Of a DNA stretch of 62,395 bases, positions 16,550 through 24,324 are shown piece after piece. Location of the stretch: NCBI GenBank assembly GCA_020027875.1, contig JAHRHA010000016.1:1-62395 (forward strand). The letters are read 5' to 3'. Both the position numbers and the translations under genes were made by a program. Under the pieces are notes generated by a model that ran no database searches, was not told where the DNA came from, and saw nothing but the letters and a program-made list of their open reading frames with translations. Source of the stretch: Micromonosporaceae bacterium. GTDB lineage: Bacteria; Actinomycetota; Actinomycetes; Mycobacteriales; Micromonosporaceae. Positions within the stretch are counted from its first letter, which is position 1, and every line of letters starts with the position of its first letter.

Positions 16550-18123
16550 GAGAGCCCCGCCATCGGGTTCGGCACGCGGGCCCACAGATCGACGAGCGGG
16601 TCCGTGGCCAGTCGCATCGCGGTCATCGCCTTGACCGGGAGCGTGTCGTCGAACAGGCCGGCCTTGGCAGCTACCGGATGTGCACGGGCCACCGCTGCGA
16701 CGCGGGCCCAGGCATCCGCCTCATCGGTGTCGAACTCCCGCGCCAGCAGCGCCACGATCTCGCCCACCACAGTGGACACCGCTGAGGCAAGGACTTTGGT
16801 ACGAAGTACGAACGGATCCTCGGTGGCGAGGTCGCCCCGCAGCGGGGGAGCCTCGACACCGTGCGTACGAAGACGCCCCGTACTGATCCGTACCCCGCCG
16901 ATATCGCGGTATACCATGCGCTCGGGCCGGCCGTCGCGAAGGACTATTAGCAGATTCTGCCCGTGCGCCTCTAGGGCCACACCCAGGTCCAGCAGCGTGA
17001 GGAGCGGCGGCAGCATGAGCCGGGCGAGCCGCTGCAGAAAGGCCAGCGTGTCTCCGCCGTACCCGATTGTCACCGCCTCGACGACGAGCGGGCGGCCGTC
17101 GGAGTTCGACGGGGCGGCGAGCGCGGCGAGGGGGAGGGCGACCTCTCCGGCGGCTAGTGTGGGCCCCTCCCGCCAGATCATCGCGAGGCTTCGGCACGGC
17201 TCGCCGTCGATGAGGACCGCGCCGGTGCCGACCTCGGAGAGGACCGACAGAGACGGTGTGCGGGCGGTCAGCAGACGCAGCAGCGCGGAGACTATGGGTC
17301 CATTGTGGATGGCCGCGGGGGAGACGGTGCGAACCGCTGAGGTCATCTGCACGTCCACTGCGGTCTTGACGTGGCGTCGCGGGGCGCCGACGAGAGCCAG
17401 CGTGCGAAGCGACATGAGTGGCCGGGCGGCGATGGTTTCACCGGTCGAGGCCAGCCATGGGTAAGCGCCGAGAACGTGGTCGCGCTGCCACGGGTGAACC
17501 ACCAGCTCCCGCGGGCAGTCCACACCGATCCACCGCCCCTCCGGCACACGCACCACCGGCAACTCCACCATCGGGCGGTGCTCCGGTGCGTAGGCCATCA
17601 CCTCATCGCGGGAGAGTCCCATCCTGGTGCGGCAGCACGGATGCAACGGATGGCCGTCCACGACGCACTGCTCGAGGAAGGCGAGCGGATCAGGCTGGTT
17701 CACGGCGCGGCGAAGCGTCGGCTCGGCGCCGTCGGGTGCAGGCTGGGACGCCCGGGCGAGGGCGAGGTTGGCCACGCTGTTGTCAAGTTCCGACTCGAGG
17801 CGATGGGTCGTGGCGGGCAGTCCCAACGCTCGCAACAGCGGCCCGGGGTCGGCGTGGCCGATCCCGTCGAGGTCGAGTGCGAACTCCGGTGGCATTACCG
17901 CGAACGGGCGGGCGGCGGCGGCGCTGCCGCGCAGCATACGGCCGTCAGGCAGCTTCACCACCAGCGTGCCGCCGCCGGAATCGCGCACGCCGATGCCGGG
18001 AATCGGCTCGCGAGCCAGGGCACCCCAGAGCCGCCCGAGCACGGCCGCGCGAGCGCCAGACAGCGCCGGGCCCTCGCAGCCCGCGTCGTGGCGGCCCGTG
18101 TTCGGCTGAGCTAAGTCCGGCAC
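16546..18123 (-). CDS. NIS siderophore synthetase, IucA/IucC family (first of two)
   Basis: 525 residues, starting at GTG 18123. Motifs are GHPLHPCCRTRMGL, HVKTAVDVQMTSAVRTVS and LEAHGQNLL in the C-terminal third. It is about 80 residues shorter than its neighbour, mostly at the N-terminus. Two synthetases allow two sequential condensations on a carboxylic acid such as citrate. The start lies 10 bases after the PadR gene, so regulator and synthetases share a transcript. No exporter, monooxygenase or receptor gene is present nearby. Confidence 0.9.
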   Translation of the reverse strand: MPDLAQPNTGRHDAGCEGPALSGARAAVLGRLWGALAREPIPGIGVRDSGGGTLVVKLPDGRMLRGSAAAARPFAVMPPEFALDLDGIGHADPGPLLRALGLPATTHRLESELDNSVANLALARASQPAPDGAEPTLRRAVNQPDPLAFLEQCVVDGHPLHPCCRTRMGLSRDEVMAYAPEHRPMVELPVVRVPEGRWIGVDCPRELVVHPWQRDHVLGAYPWLASTGETIAARPLMSLRTLALVGAPRRHVKTAVDVQMTSAVRTVSPAAIHNGPIVSALLRLLTARTPSLSVLSEVGTGAVLIDGEPCRSLAMIWREGPTLAAGEVALPLAALAAPSNSDGRPLVVEAVTIGYGGDTLAFLQRLARLMLPPLLTLLDLGVALEAHGQNLLIVLRDGRPERMVYRDIGGVRISTGRLRTHGVEAPPLRGDLATEDPFVLRTKVLASAVSTVVGEIVALLAREFDTDEADAWARVAAVARAHPVAAKAGLFDDTLPVKAMTAMRLATDPLVDLWARVPNPMAGLS

Positions 18124-18133
18124 GGAGCCAAGG

Positions 18134-18685
18134 CTATCCCGCTCTGCCGCCGTTGATCTCGTCTGGCAGCGCGTCGAACCAATCCATGACCGCCCGTTCG
18201 TAGCGCAGACCGAAGTCGAGCGCGGCTGCGGCGTACGCGCTTGGCCCGTGTCCGGGCGGTGCGGCGGCGGCCGCCGCGCGGTCTGCCTCGTAGCCAGCCA
18301 ATCGCGTGGCGTGGATCGCCCGGTGGCGCGCCACGTGCGCGGCGAGGGTCCCGCGCGGGACGTGCGCGCCGAAGACGACAGTCAGCAGTAGCGGGAATCG
18401 GATCAGCTCCGGACCGGGCGGCTGCTCCACCCAGCTCGCGAACGCCTTCCGCCCAGCCTCGGTGATCGCGTAGGGCCGCCGGTCCCGGGGGCCCCGCTCT
18501 CCGGCCTCGACGAATCCGGCCTGCGCCATCGCGGTCAGCTCGCGGTAGACCTGGCTCTGCGTGATCGACCAGAAGTCGCCGATGTCCCGCTCGGCGGTGG
18601 CGACGAGGTCCCAGCCCGTCTTTGGTCCGCTGTGCAGGAAGCCGAGAAGCGAGGCGGCGGTCGCGTTGAGGGGGCGGGCGGGCAT
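18134..18685 (-). CDS. PadR family transcriptional regulator
   Basis: 183 residues. The winged helix (about 8-80) has the PadR pattern LLGFLHSGPKTGWDL, FWSITQSQVYRELTAMAQAGFV and RRPYAITEAGRKAF. The rest is the helical dimerisation domain. It sits between the SDR gene and the two NIS synthetases on the same strand, so it likely controls the siderophore genes. This would be unusual, because iron-responsive loci normally use a Fur/DtxR-type regulator. The effector is unknown. Confidence 0.88.
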   Translation of the reverse strand: MPARPLNATAASLLGFLHSGPKTGWDLVATAERDIGDFWSITQSQVYRELTAMAQAGFVEAGERGPRDRRPYAITEAGRKAFASWVEQPPGPELIRFPLLLTVVFGAHVPRGTLAAHVARHRAIHATRLAGYEADRAAAAAAPPGHGPSAYAAAALDFGLRYERAVMDWFDALPDEINGGRAG

Positions 18686-18716
18686 GCGCTCAGCCTAGTA
18701 GGGACATCCCACTGTG

Positions 18717-19607
18717 TCAGGTAGCGTGCGTAGTGTCAGGGGCGTGCCCGCTATCAGGGAGCCCAACCGCCGCGAGGCTCGACCGCCATAGGCGCTGGGC
18801 CCGGCCGGGATCGGTGGCCCGCGGGGTGGCCACGAATTCCTGGCCGAAGGCGAAGTAGCCGCCGGGGACGAGCGCCGCAGGGTCGGTTGCCAGCCAGACG
18901 AGTGTGCCGGCGCCTATCTCCGGCGGGTTGACCAGGCCGGGCATGACGCGAGCGATGGTGAAGAGCGGGCTGCGCAGCGCGAATCGGGTCTGCACCAGGC
19001 CGGGAAAGAAGCAGGTCGGCACGATGTGGGGTGCCCACCGGCGGGCGGCCTCGATCGTGAACAGGACGTTCGCCTGTTTGCTGGCGCCGTAGGCGAGCCA
19101 CCGGCTGCGGTAGCGCAGCAGCGGCCCGGCTGGGCGGTCGACGTCGAGCCAGCCCCACGCCTCGGCGAGCGAGCTCGTCGTGATCAGCCGGGCCGGCTCA
19201 TCCGGGCTCGCGCCGGCCATGAGCCGGTCCAGCAGCAGGTGAGTGACCAGGAACCCGCCCAGGTGGTTCACCTGCATGGTGCGATCGAGACCGTCGGCCG
19301 TCACGCGCCGCACCGCAGCCTGCCCACCCAGCGCACCGGCGTTGTTGACCAGCACGTGGATCTGGTCGACCTCGCTCCGCAGCCGCCGCGCCACGTCCCG
19401 CACCTCGGCGAGGACCGAGAAATCGGCCTGGAAGGCCCGCGGCAGGGAGCCGCTTGCGTCGCGTACCCGCTCGGCTGCCCGCCGCAGCCGCTCCGGGTTA
19501 CGACCGAGCAGTACGACCTCGTCGCCCGCCCGGGCCAGCGCGCGTGCGGCCGCGAGGCCGATGCCGGAACTGGCACCGGTGATCACCACTGTCCGGCCGG
19601 AGGCCAC
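18717..19607 (-). CDS. short-chain dehydrogenase/reductase, retinol-dehydrogenase-like
   Basis: 296 residues. The NAD(P) motif TGASSGIG (11-18) is followed by NNAG and the catalytic YGASK with an upstream Ser (TTSSLAEAW). The extended substrate region (RPAGPLLRYRSRWLAYGASKQ) and C-terminus resemble the RDH/WW-oxidoreductase group. It precedes padR by 31 bases on the same strand and may be co-transcribed with the siderophore operon. A role in that pathway is not evident. The substrate is unknown. Confidence 0.85.
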   Translation of the reverse strand: MASGRTVVITGASSGIGLAAARALARAGDEVVLLGRNPERLRRAAERVRDASGSLPRAFQADFSVLAEVRDVARRLRSEVDQIHVLVNNAGALGGQAAVRRVTADGLDRTMQVNHLGGFLVTHLLLDRLMAGASPDEPARLITTSSLAEAWGWLDVDRPAGPLLRYRSRWLAYGASKQANVLFTIEAARRWAPHIVPTCFFPGLVQTRFALRSPLFTIARVMPGLVNPPEIGAGTLVWLATDPAALVPGGYFAFGQEFVATPRATDPGRAQRLWRSSLAAVGLPDSGHAPDTTHAT

Positions 19608-19623
19608 GCTCCATCATGCTCGT

Positions 19624-19629
19624 TAGGGT
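19624..19629 (+). promoter_or_regulatory. TAGGGT -10 box, likely leaderless start
   Basis: TAGGGT lies 5 bases before GTG 19635 in the 27-base gap between divergent genes. AGGGTGAGG could alternatively be read as a ribosome-binding site. Confidence 0.4.
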
Positions 19630-19634
19630 GAGGC

Positions 19635-20282
19635 GTGGCCGATCTTCGCCCGGACGCCCGATCCTCGCTGACACAAATTGCCGCGCGCCTCGCCGCCGCC
19701 AGTACGGTGGTCGGCGCAGGTCTGGTCGTCGCCTCGGTGGTGGCGACGCGCCGGTTGTGGTTCGGCGGGTACGTCAGTGAGGCTGGCGTGGCTGCCGAGC
19801 CGCAGGCATCGACCTATCGGTGGGGCATCCTCGGCCTGGCGTTGGGTCTGCTCCTGCTCGCGGTGGCGCTGGTCAGGGTCTTGCCGTTGACCGCTGTCCT
19901 GCTCGCCGGATCCGGCCTGTTCGCCGCGCTGTCGGGGTCGGTCTCATGCAGTACCGGTTGCCCGCTCCCGCCGTACGAATCGGCGACCGCGGCGGACCTG
20001 GTTCACGGTGGCGCGAGCATCCTCGCCGTCGGTGCCGCCACTCTGGCGATCGCGGCGCTCGCCGTCACGAGCGAGGACACCCCGGTTCGGCGCCTGTCCC
20101 GGCTCACGTTCTGGATCGTGGGACCGCTGGTCGTGGCTGTCGGCCTGGCGATGCTGGTGCTCGGCCGCGGTCAACTCACCGGGCTGCTCGAACGGGCCAT
20201 CCTGCTGACCGCGACCGCCTGGACGCTCGTCGCCGCGCTGCGCGTTGGTGCCGGGACTGCCACGATGGGCTTGCGCCGGTAG
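19635..20282 (+). CDS. DUF998 family membrane protein
   Basis: 215 residues, starting at GTG 19635. Six membrane helices can be placed (about 21-43, 56-76, 78-98, 117-141, 151-173, 180-200). A Cys pair in SCSTGCPLPPYE lies in an extracytoplasmic loop, typical of DUF998 proteins. Function is unknown. It is divergent from the SDR gene with only 27 bases between starts. Confidence 0.75.
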   Translation: MADLRPDARSSLTQIAARLAAASTVVGAGLVVASVVATRRLWFGGYVSEAGVAAEPQASTYRWGILGLALGLLLLAVALVRVLPLTAVLLAGSGLFAALSGSVSCSTGCPLPPYESATAADLVHGGASILAVGAATLAIAALAVTSEDTPVRRLSRLTFWIVGPLVVAVGLAMLVLGRGQLTGLLERAILLTATAWTLVAALRVGAGTATMGLRR

Positions 20283-20342
20283 TGTGTCGACGCTGTTCCG
20301 CACGGGGGGTTGCTCCGTGCGCTGAGTCCGGAAGGTGATGTT

Positions 20343-20876
20343 GTGTCATATCCCCCAGAGGAAACCCCCGCCCAGCCGAGCGCGGCGCCGGTTCCCCCGG
20401 TACCGAGTCAGGGCTATGGCGACGCCGGCGCCACGGCGCCGCTGCCGGTGTCGCCGCAGGGCTACCCCCAGCAGAGTTACCCGCAGCAGCAGCAGGGCTA
20501 TCCGCAAGCGGCCGCGCCGGTGGCAAAGAAGGGCAAGGCCGGCCTGCTGTTCGGGATCCTGTCGTTGGTGCTGTTCCTTGGTCTGGCCGGTGTAACCGGG
20601 CTGTACTTCGTGAGCAAGAGCGACGCGGACAAGACGATCGCCGACCAGAAGGCCCAGATCACGACCTTGACGACGGACTCCGCCGCCAAGGCCGAGAAGC
20701 TGACGAAGGCCGAGGCGGACCTGACCGCGGCTCAGGCCAAGGTCACGAAGAGCGATGCGTGCGTCGCCGCGGTGAAGTCCTTCTTCGACGCGATCAAAGC
20801 CAACGACGACGCGGCCGGCCAGAAGTCCGTGATAACCATGAGCCAGTCGTGCGAGGGCTCCAGCATCGTTCCGTAG
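20343..20876 (+). CDS. single-pass membrane protein with QGYPQQ-rich N-terminus and coiled coil
   Basis: 177 residues, starting at GTG 20343. A cytoplasmic Pro/Gln/Tyr-rich segment (SPQGYPQQSYPQQQQGYP) precedes one membrane helix (about 66-89). An extracellular Lys/Ala/Asp-rich coiled coil (95-145) and a C-terminal part with two Cys follow. Low-complexity QGYPQ tails occur in actinobacterial DUF4190/DUF4352-type envelope proteins. No catalytic motif is seen. It ends just before a strong hairpin. Confidence 0.7.
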   Translation: MSYPPEETPAQPSAAPVPPVPSQGYGDAGATAPLPVSPQGYPQQSYPQQQQGYPQAAAPVAKKGKAGLLFGILSLVLFLGLAGVTGLYFVSKSDADKTIADQKAQITTLTTDSAAKAEKLTKAEADLTAAQAKVTKSDACVAAVKSFFDAIKANDDAAGQKSVITMSQSCEGSSIVP

Positions 20877-20907
20877 CTGAGCCATTTTCCGCGTCGACAA
20901 TTGTGTC

Positions 20908-20964
20908 GATCAAGGACCTGCGGCCGTGGTTCGATCACCGAATCACGGCCGCAGGTCCCTGATC
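20908..20964. terminator. 21-bp GATC-ended hairpin
   Basis: GATCAAGGACCTGCGGCCGTG (20908-20928) pairs with the 21 bases at 20944-20964 with one A-C mismatch around a 15-base loop containing TCGATCA. It follows the QGYPQ membrane protein by 31 bases and precedes the tetR promoter. Same design as the elements at 11548 and 23841. Confidence 0.8.
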
Positions 20965-20977
20965 GGGGGAACCCAAG

Positions 20978-21011
20978 TTGACGAGCTGACAGAGTGTGCA
21001 AGAATTGTCAG
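20978..21011 (+). promoter_or_regulatory. tetR promoter overlapped by CTGACA/TGTCAG dyad
   Basis: TTGACG (20978-20983), a 16-base spacer and AAGAAT (21000-21005) form a plausible promoter 7 bases before ATG 21013. The dyad CTGACA (20986-20991) and TGTCAG (21006-21011) spans the -10 region. This fits autorepression by the TetR protein and a leaderless message. Confidence 0.5.
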
Positions 21012-21012
21012 C

Positions 21013-21603
21013 ATGTCAGACGCGCGGGTGGAGCGGATTCTGGACGCGGCGTACGAATGCTTCACCCGCCACGGCGTGCGCAAGACGACCATGGACGACA
21101 TCGCCCGTACGGCGGGCATGTCGCGGCCGGCGGTGTACCAGTACGTCCGCAACAAGGAGGACGCGTTCCGCAGGCTCGCGGCGCGAATCTTCGATGACGC
21201 TCTCGCCCGGGCGCGGGGGGCGGCGGTCGCCGACGGCACGCTCGCCCAGCGACTCGACCGAATCCTCGCCGTCAAGCTCGCCGTCACCCAGCGACTCTTC
21301 CGCGACAGCCCGCACGCGAGCGAGTTGATGGGGGAGACCGCCCGGGTCTCCGCCGACCTGGACCGCGCATTCATGGCCCAGATGGCCGACCTGCTGACCG
21401 GGACCATCACCGACGCCGCCGCCCAGGCCGACCTGGCCCTCGGCGACGAGAACGCCCGCGAGATCGCCGAACTGGCGCTCGCGCTGACCCGGGGTCTCGA
21501 GGCGGACCTGTCCGACCCGGACCGGCCACGAGAACGCCTGCGCAACGGGATCGCGCTGCTCGTCGCCGGTCTCGCCGCCACGGCGCAGCCCGCATCGCGC
21601 TGA
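21013..21603 (+). CDS. TetR family transcriptional regulator
   Basis: 196 residues. The N-terminal helix-turn-helix reads ILDAAYECFTRHGVRKTTMDDIA and GMSRPAVYQYVRNKEDAF (about 7-55). The C-terminal ligand domain is typical in length. It lies 39 bases upstream of an SDR gene on the same strand and probably controls it and itself through the dyad at 20986-21011. The inducer is unknown. Confidence 0.92.
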   Translation: MSDARVERILDAAYECFTRHGVRKTTMDDIARTAGMSRPAVYQYVRNKEDAFRRLAARIFDDALARARGAAVADGTLAQRLDRILAVKLAVTQRLFRDSPHASELMGETARVSADLDRAFMAQMADLLTGTITDAAAQADLALGDENAREIAELALALTRGLEADLSDPDRPRERLRNGIALLVAGLAATAQPASR

Positions 21604-21642
21604 CCTTTTGCGAATCGTCGACCAGCCGAGGAGGCACAACAC

Positions 21643-22482
21643 ATGACCGCCGTACTCATCACTGGGTGCTCCTCGGGCATCGGCCAGGCCGCCGCGCTGC
21701 GCCTGGCCCGCCGCCCCGATCTCACCGTCTACGCCACCGCCCGCCGGGTGGAGTCACTCGCCGACCTCGCGGACGCCGGGTGCCGGGTGCTGACTCTCGA
21801 CGTCACCGACGAGGCCTCCATGAGCGCCGCCGTTGGCGCGATCGAGGCCGAGCACGGGTCCGTTGGCGTGCTCGTCAACAACGCCGGGTACGGCGAGTTC
21901 GGCACGGTCGAGGAGACCTCGCTCGAGCGGGTGCGCGAGCAGTTCGACATGAACGTGTTCGGTCTGGCCCGGCTGACCCAGCTCGTGCTGCCGGGCATGC
22001 GCGCCGCCGGCCGCGGTCGCATCGTCAACGTGAGCTCGATGGGTGGTCGGCTGGTCTTCCCGGTCGGCGGCTACTACCACGCGAGCAAGTACGCGGTCGA
22101 GGCCATCAGCGACGCGCTGCGCTTCGAGGCGGCGCCATTCGGCATCGCGGTCTCGGTCGTCGAGCCCGGACTGATCCGTACCGGCTTCGAGGAGGCGGCC
22201 CGCCGCACGCTCGCGGGCTCGGAGGTGTCCGACGGGCCCTACGGCGCCCTCTCCGCGGCGGCGAAGGACCAGACCGGCCGCAGCTACCGATCAAATCTGC
22301 TCACGGCATCGCCCGATGCGGTGGCGAAGACGATCGAACGCGCGGTGACGGCCCGCCGGCCCCGGCCGCGCTACGTCGTCACGGCCGCGGCTCGGCTCCT
22401 GGTCCACACTCGACGGTTACTGGGCGCGCGAGTCTTCGACGGGTACCTGCGGCGACAGTTCCGCACTCCCAAGAAAGCCTAG
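21643..22482 (+). CDS. short-chain dehydrogenase/reductase
   Basis: 279 residues, classical SDR. TGCSSGIG (7-14) binds NAD(P). NNAG and the catalytic Ser/YHASK follow. A clear ribosome-binding site GAGGAGG lies upstream of ATG 21643. The C-terminal extension (AARLLVHTRRLLGARVFDGYLRRQF) is like the SDRs linked to TetR regulators in actinobacteria. It is co-oriented with tetR, so the pair likely forms a substrate-induced unit. The substrate is not predictable. Confidence 0.88.
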   Translation: MTAVLITGCSSGIGQAAALRLARRPDLTVYATARRVESLADLADAGCRVLTLDVTDEASMSAAVGAIEAEHGSVGVLVNNAGYGEFGTVEETSLERVREQFDMNVFGLARLTQLVLPGMRAAGRGRIVNVSSMGGRLVFPVGGYYHASKYAVEAISDALRFEAAPFGIAVSVVEPGLIRTGFEEAARRTLAGSEVSDGPYGALSAAAKDQTGRSYRSNLLTASPDAVAKTIERAVTARRPRPRYVVTAAARLLVHTRRLLGARVFDGYLRRQFRTPKKA

Positions 22483-22563
22483 GGAAATCGGAGAAAATCG
22501 CCGGCGCGTCGCGTCGAGCCACCGCGGGCACTGAGCACGACAATACACATTATCCAAAAGAAA

Positions 22564-22579
22564 TGGGGCGAAAGCCCCA
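22564..22579. terminator. GAAA-capped hairpin after the SDR gene
   Basis: TGGGGC-GAAA-GCCCCA is a perfect 6-bp stem with a GNRA tetraloop in the 249-base gap after the SDR gene. No U-run follows. The rest of the gap (22483-22731) shows no gene. Confidence 0.5.
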
Positions 22580-22719
22580 CGGCGGCCAGGTTGCTGCCCG
22601 TCGAGCTCAAGCCGGCTGACCGACGGCTCCTCCTCCACCAACGGATTGTGATCCTCGGCCTTCTGGACGCCGCCCCGAACCGACCACATCGTCATCTTCC
22701 GTCGGGTCGGGTAGCCCCC

Positions 22720-22725
22720 TACGCT
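22720..22725 (+). promoter_or_regulatory. TACGCT -10 box, likely leaderless start
   Basis: TACGCT lies 6 bases before GTG 22732, with no Shine-Dalgarno sequence. Identical hexamer to the one at 1650. Confidence 0.4.
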
Positions 22726-22731
22726 GGCGGC

Positions 22732-23328
22732 GTGGTGAGTCCGATACTGCGGCGGGCCGGCCGTTGGTTCAGCCCGACCACGCTGATTCTCGCCGGTCTG
22801 TGCTTCGCCCTGCCCTTCGTCTCCGTCGCTTGCGACACCCCCGGCGGCTACGGCCGAGCCGCTCCGGGCGGCACGACCACCTACACCGGCTTCGACCTCG
22901 TCGTGGGCGGTCAGCCCGACGTGGCCCCACCGGACAAGGTCCGCCCGCCGGCGCAGCGTCTCGACGATCGCCTCTGGCCGCAGCCCGCCGCTGCCGCCGT
23001 ACTCGTTCTTATCGTCGCGGGCACGGCGCTGGCCCTGCGCATGGGCGAGCCGCGGCTTCGCCGGGCCAGTGTCGCGGCCCTGGCCGGTGTGGCAGCCACG
23101 GCACTGCTCGTCAACCAGGCGCTCGTCGAGGCCGAGCTGGCGGTGCGGGTGGGGGAGCAGCTGACCCAGCCGCTGCCCGCGGGGAAGGTGATCCGGGACT
23201 ACGTCCAGACCGGCTCGGGGTTCGGGCTGTCGCTGCTCCTGCTGCTGCTGGTCACGGTCCTGAATGGAATCGGCTGGTGGCGGGCCCGACCGCGGGCAGC
23301 GCTCGTCGCGGGGGAGAGCTCTCCTTGA
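22732..23328 (+). CDS. small integral membrane protein
   Basis: 198 residues, not recognised. Three or four hydrophobic helices (about 14-33, 84-104, 109-129, 164-182) flank an extracellular segment rich in Gly, Pro and Thr with a Cys (VACDTPGGYG). GTG 22732 is preferred from the TACGCT box six bases upstream. GTG 22735 is equally usable. Its stop overlaps the TTG start of the DUF1877 gene (TTGA). Confidence 0.65.
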   Translation: MVSPILRRAGRWFSPTTLILAGLCFALPFVSVACDTPGGYGRAAPGGTTTYTGFDLVVGGQPDVAPPDKVRPPAQRLDDRLWPQPAAAAVLVLIVAGTALALRMGEPRLRRASVAALAGVAATALLVNQALVEAELAVRVGEQLTQPLPAGKVIRDYVQTGSGFGLSLLLLLLVTVLNGIGWWRARPRAALVAGESSP

Positions 23329-23816
23329 GCCTGGGTGTCCACTTCGCACTCGGCACCGAGGATGAGGCGCGCCTGCTCGCGGCGGCCGGCGATGACGATG
23401 CGGTACTGGACGTCGTCGAGGACATCGAGATGGGGTCACGCGACTCGACCTCCTGTGACATGGACAAGGCCTGGGATGCCATCCACCGCTGCCTCACCGA
23501 CGGCCGCCTGGAGTACCTGAACGGCACCTACCCGCTGCGCGCCGCCGTGCTCGGTGGGCGTCAGCTCATCGAGGACGAGGACTACACCGTCTCGTACGTG
23601 AACGCCGATCAGGTGCGCGACGTCGCGGCGGCGCTGGAGGGCGTTGACGAGGAGTGGCTGCGGTCGCGCTACGCGACGCTGGACCTGGCGGAGTATGGGC
23701 CGGAGCACGGCGAGGAGGACTTCGGCTACACCTGGGACTACCTACAGGATCTGCAGGAGTTCTACGCCGAGGCCGCGAAGGCCGGCCGGGCCGTCATCTT
23801 CACCGTGGCCGCGTGA
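23325..23816 (+). CDS. DUF1877 (YfbM-like) family protein
   Basis: 163-residue soluble protein. The pattern of a central SCDMDKAWDAIHRCL motif, an NGTYPLRAAVLGG segment and a C-terminal DLQEFYAEAAKAGRAVIF is typical of DUF1877, whose function is unknown. The TTG start overlaps the previous stop by TTGA. No better start exists in the frame. It is translationally coupled to the membrane protein upstream. Confidence 0.82.
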   Translation: MSLGVHFALGTEDEARLLAAAGDDDAVLDVVEDIEMGSRDSTSCDMDKAWDAIHRCLTDGRLEYLNGTYPLRAAVLGGRQLIEDEDYTVSYVNADQVRDVAAALEGVDEEWLRSRYATLDLAEYGPEHGEEDFGYTWDYLQDLQEFYAEAAKAGRAVIFTVAA

Positions 23817-23840
23817 CCGCGCCAGGCCTCCGCACCACGC

Positions 23841-23896
23841 GATCTAGGGCGCAGCGACGTAGTTGGTGATCAAACCACGTCGCTACGCCCTAGATC
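23841..23896. terminator. 20-bp GATC-ended hairpin
   Basis: GATCTAGGGCGCAGCGACGT (23841-23860) pairs with the 20 bases at 23877-23896 with a single mismatch around a 16-base loop containing TGATCA. It follows the DUF1877 gene by 24 bases. Same architecture as 11548 and 20908 with a different stem sequence. Confidence 0.8.
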
Positions 23897-24003
23897 GACG
23901 AAATGGATGCTTAGGAGGCGTGGTCACCTCACGTCCCGACCAGATTCGCTCGGTGCTCGGGGACACTTGGCCCACCGCGGAAGTGTAGCCACCGCGAGCG
24001 CAG

Positions 24004-24133
24004 GATCTAGAGGTTAACTTGACATAATGTTGATTATCGAATGGCGTTCGTAACCTAGATCAACTGCGCGATCCGGGCATTGGACGCACAGCCGCCCTGT
24101 AGACGCCTCTGCACCCGGGTACCCGTCCAATGC
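24004..24133 (+). promoter_or_regulatory. two dyads in the long leader of the lysozyme-like gene
   Basis: The 508-base gap 23817-24324 holds no gene. GATCTA-GA-GGTTA (24004-24016) pairs with TAACCTAGATC (24051-24061), enclosing a TTGACA at 24019. Further on, GCATTGGACG (24077-24086) is perfectly complementary to CGTCCAATGC (24124-24133). These suggest a structured promoter/leader region. No known riboswitch consensus was recognised in it. Confidence 0.4.
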
Positions 24134-24324
24134 TCTCGACGCGGCTCGCACGGCTGGGCTGTGTCCGCGGTTACGCCGTACTGGGTCCTCTCGCGCTCGG
24201 CCGCCGTAAGCCCAATCACATGAGGATTTTTCGGGATTGTCGGGAACGGGCCGTTGGTTGTGGATGGGGTGCCCCGGCCCCCCGGGCGCATGTTCAACCC
24301 CCCCCGGAAGAACGGATCTTGCTT

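Noticed and set aside
19620..19636. Iron box for the siderophore operon (TTAGGGTGAGG)
   Set aside because: Only one half-site resembles the DtxR/IdeR consensus, and it reads better as the -10 box of the DUF998 gene.
22417..23439. 340-codon minus-strand frame opposite the membrane protein and DUF1877 genes
   Set aside because: Basic, Arg/Gly/Gln-rich shadow of real plus-strand genes.
24133..24324. c-di-AMP (ydaO) riboswitch before the lysozyme-like gene
   Set aside because: The position would fit, but I could not find the conserved sequence blocks. Only unclassified dyads are present.
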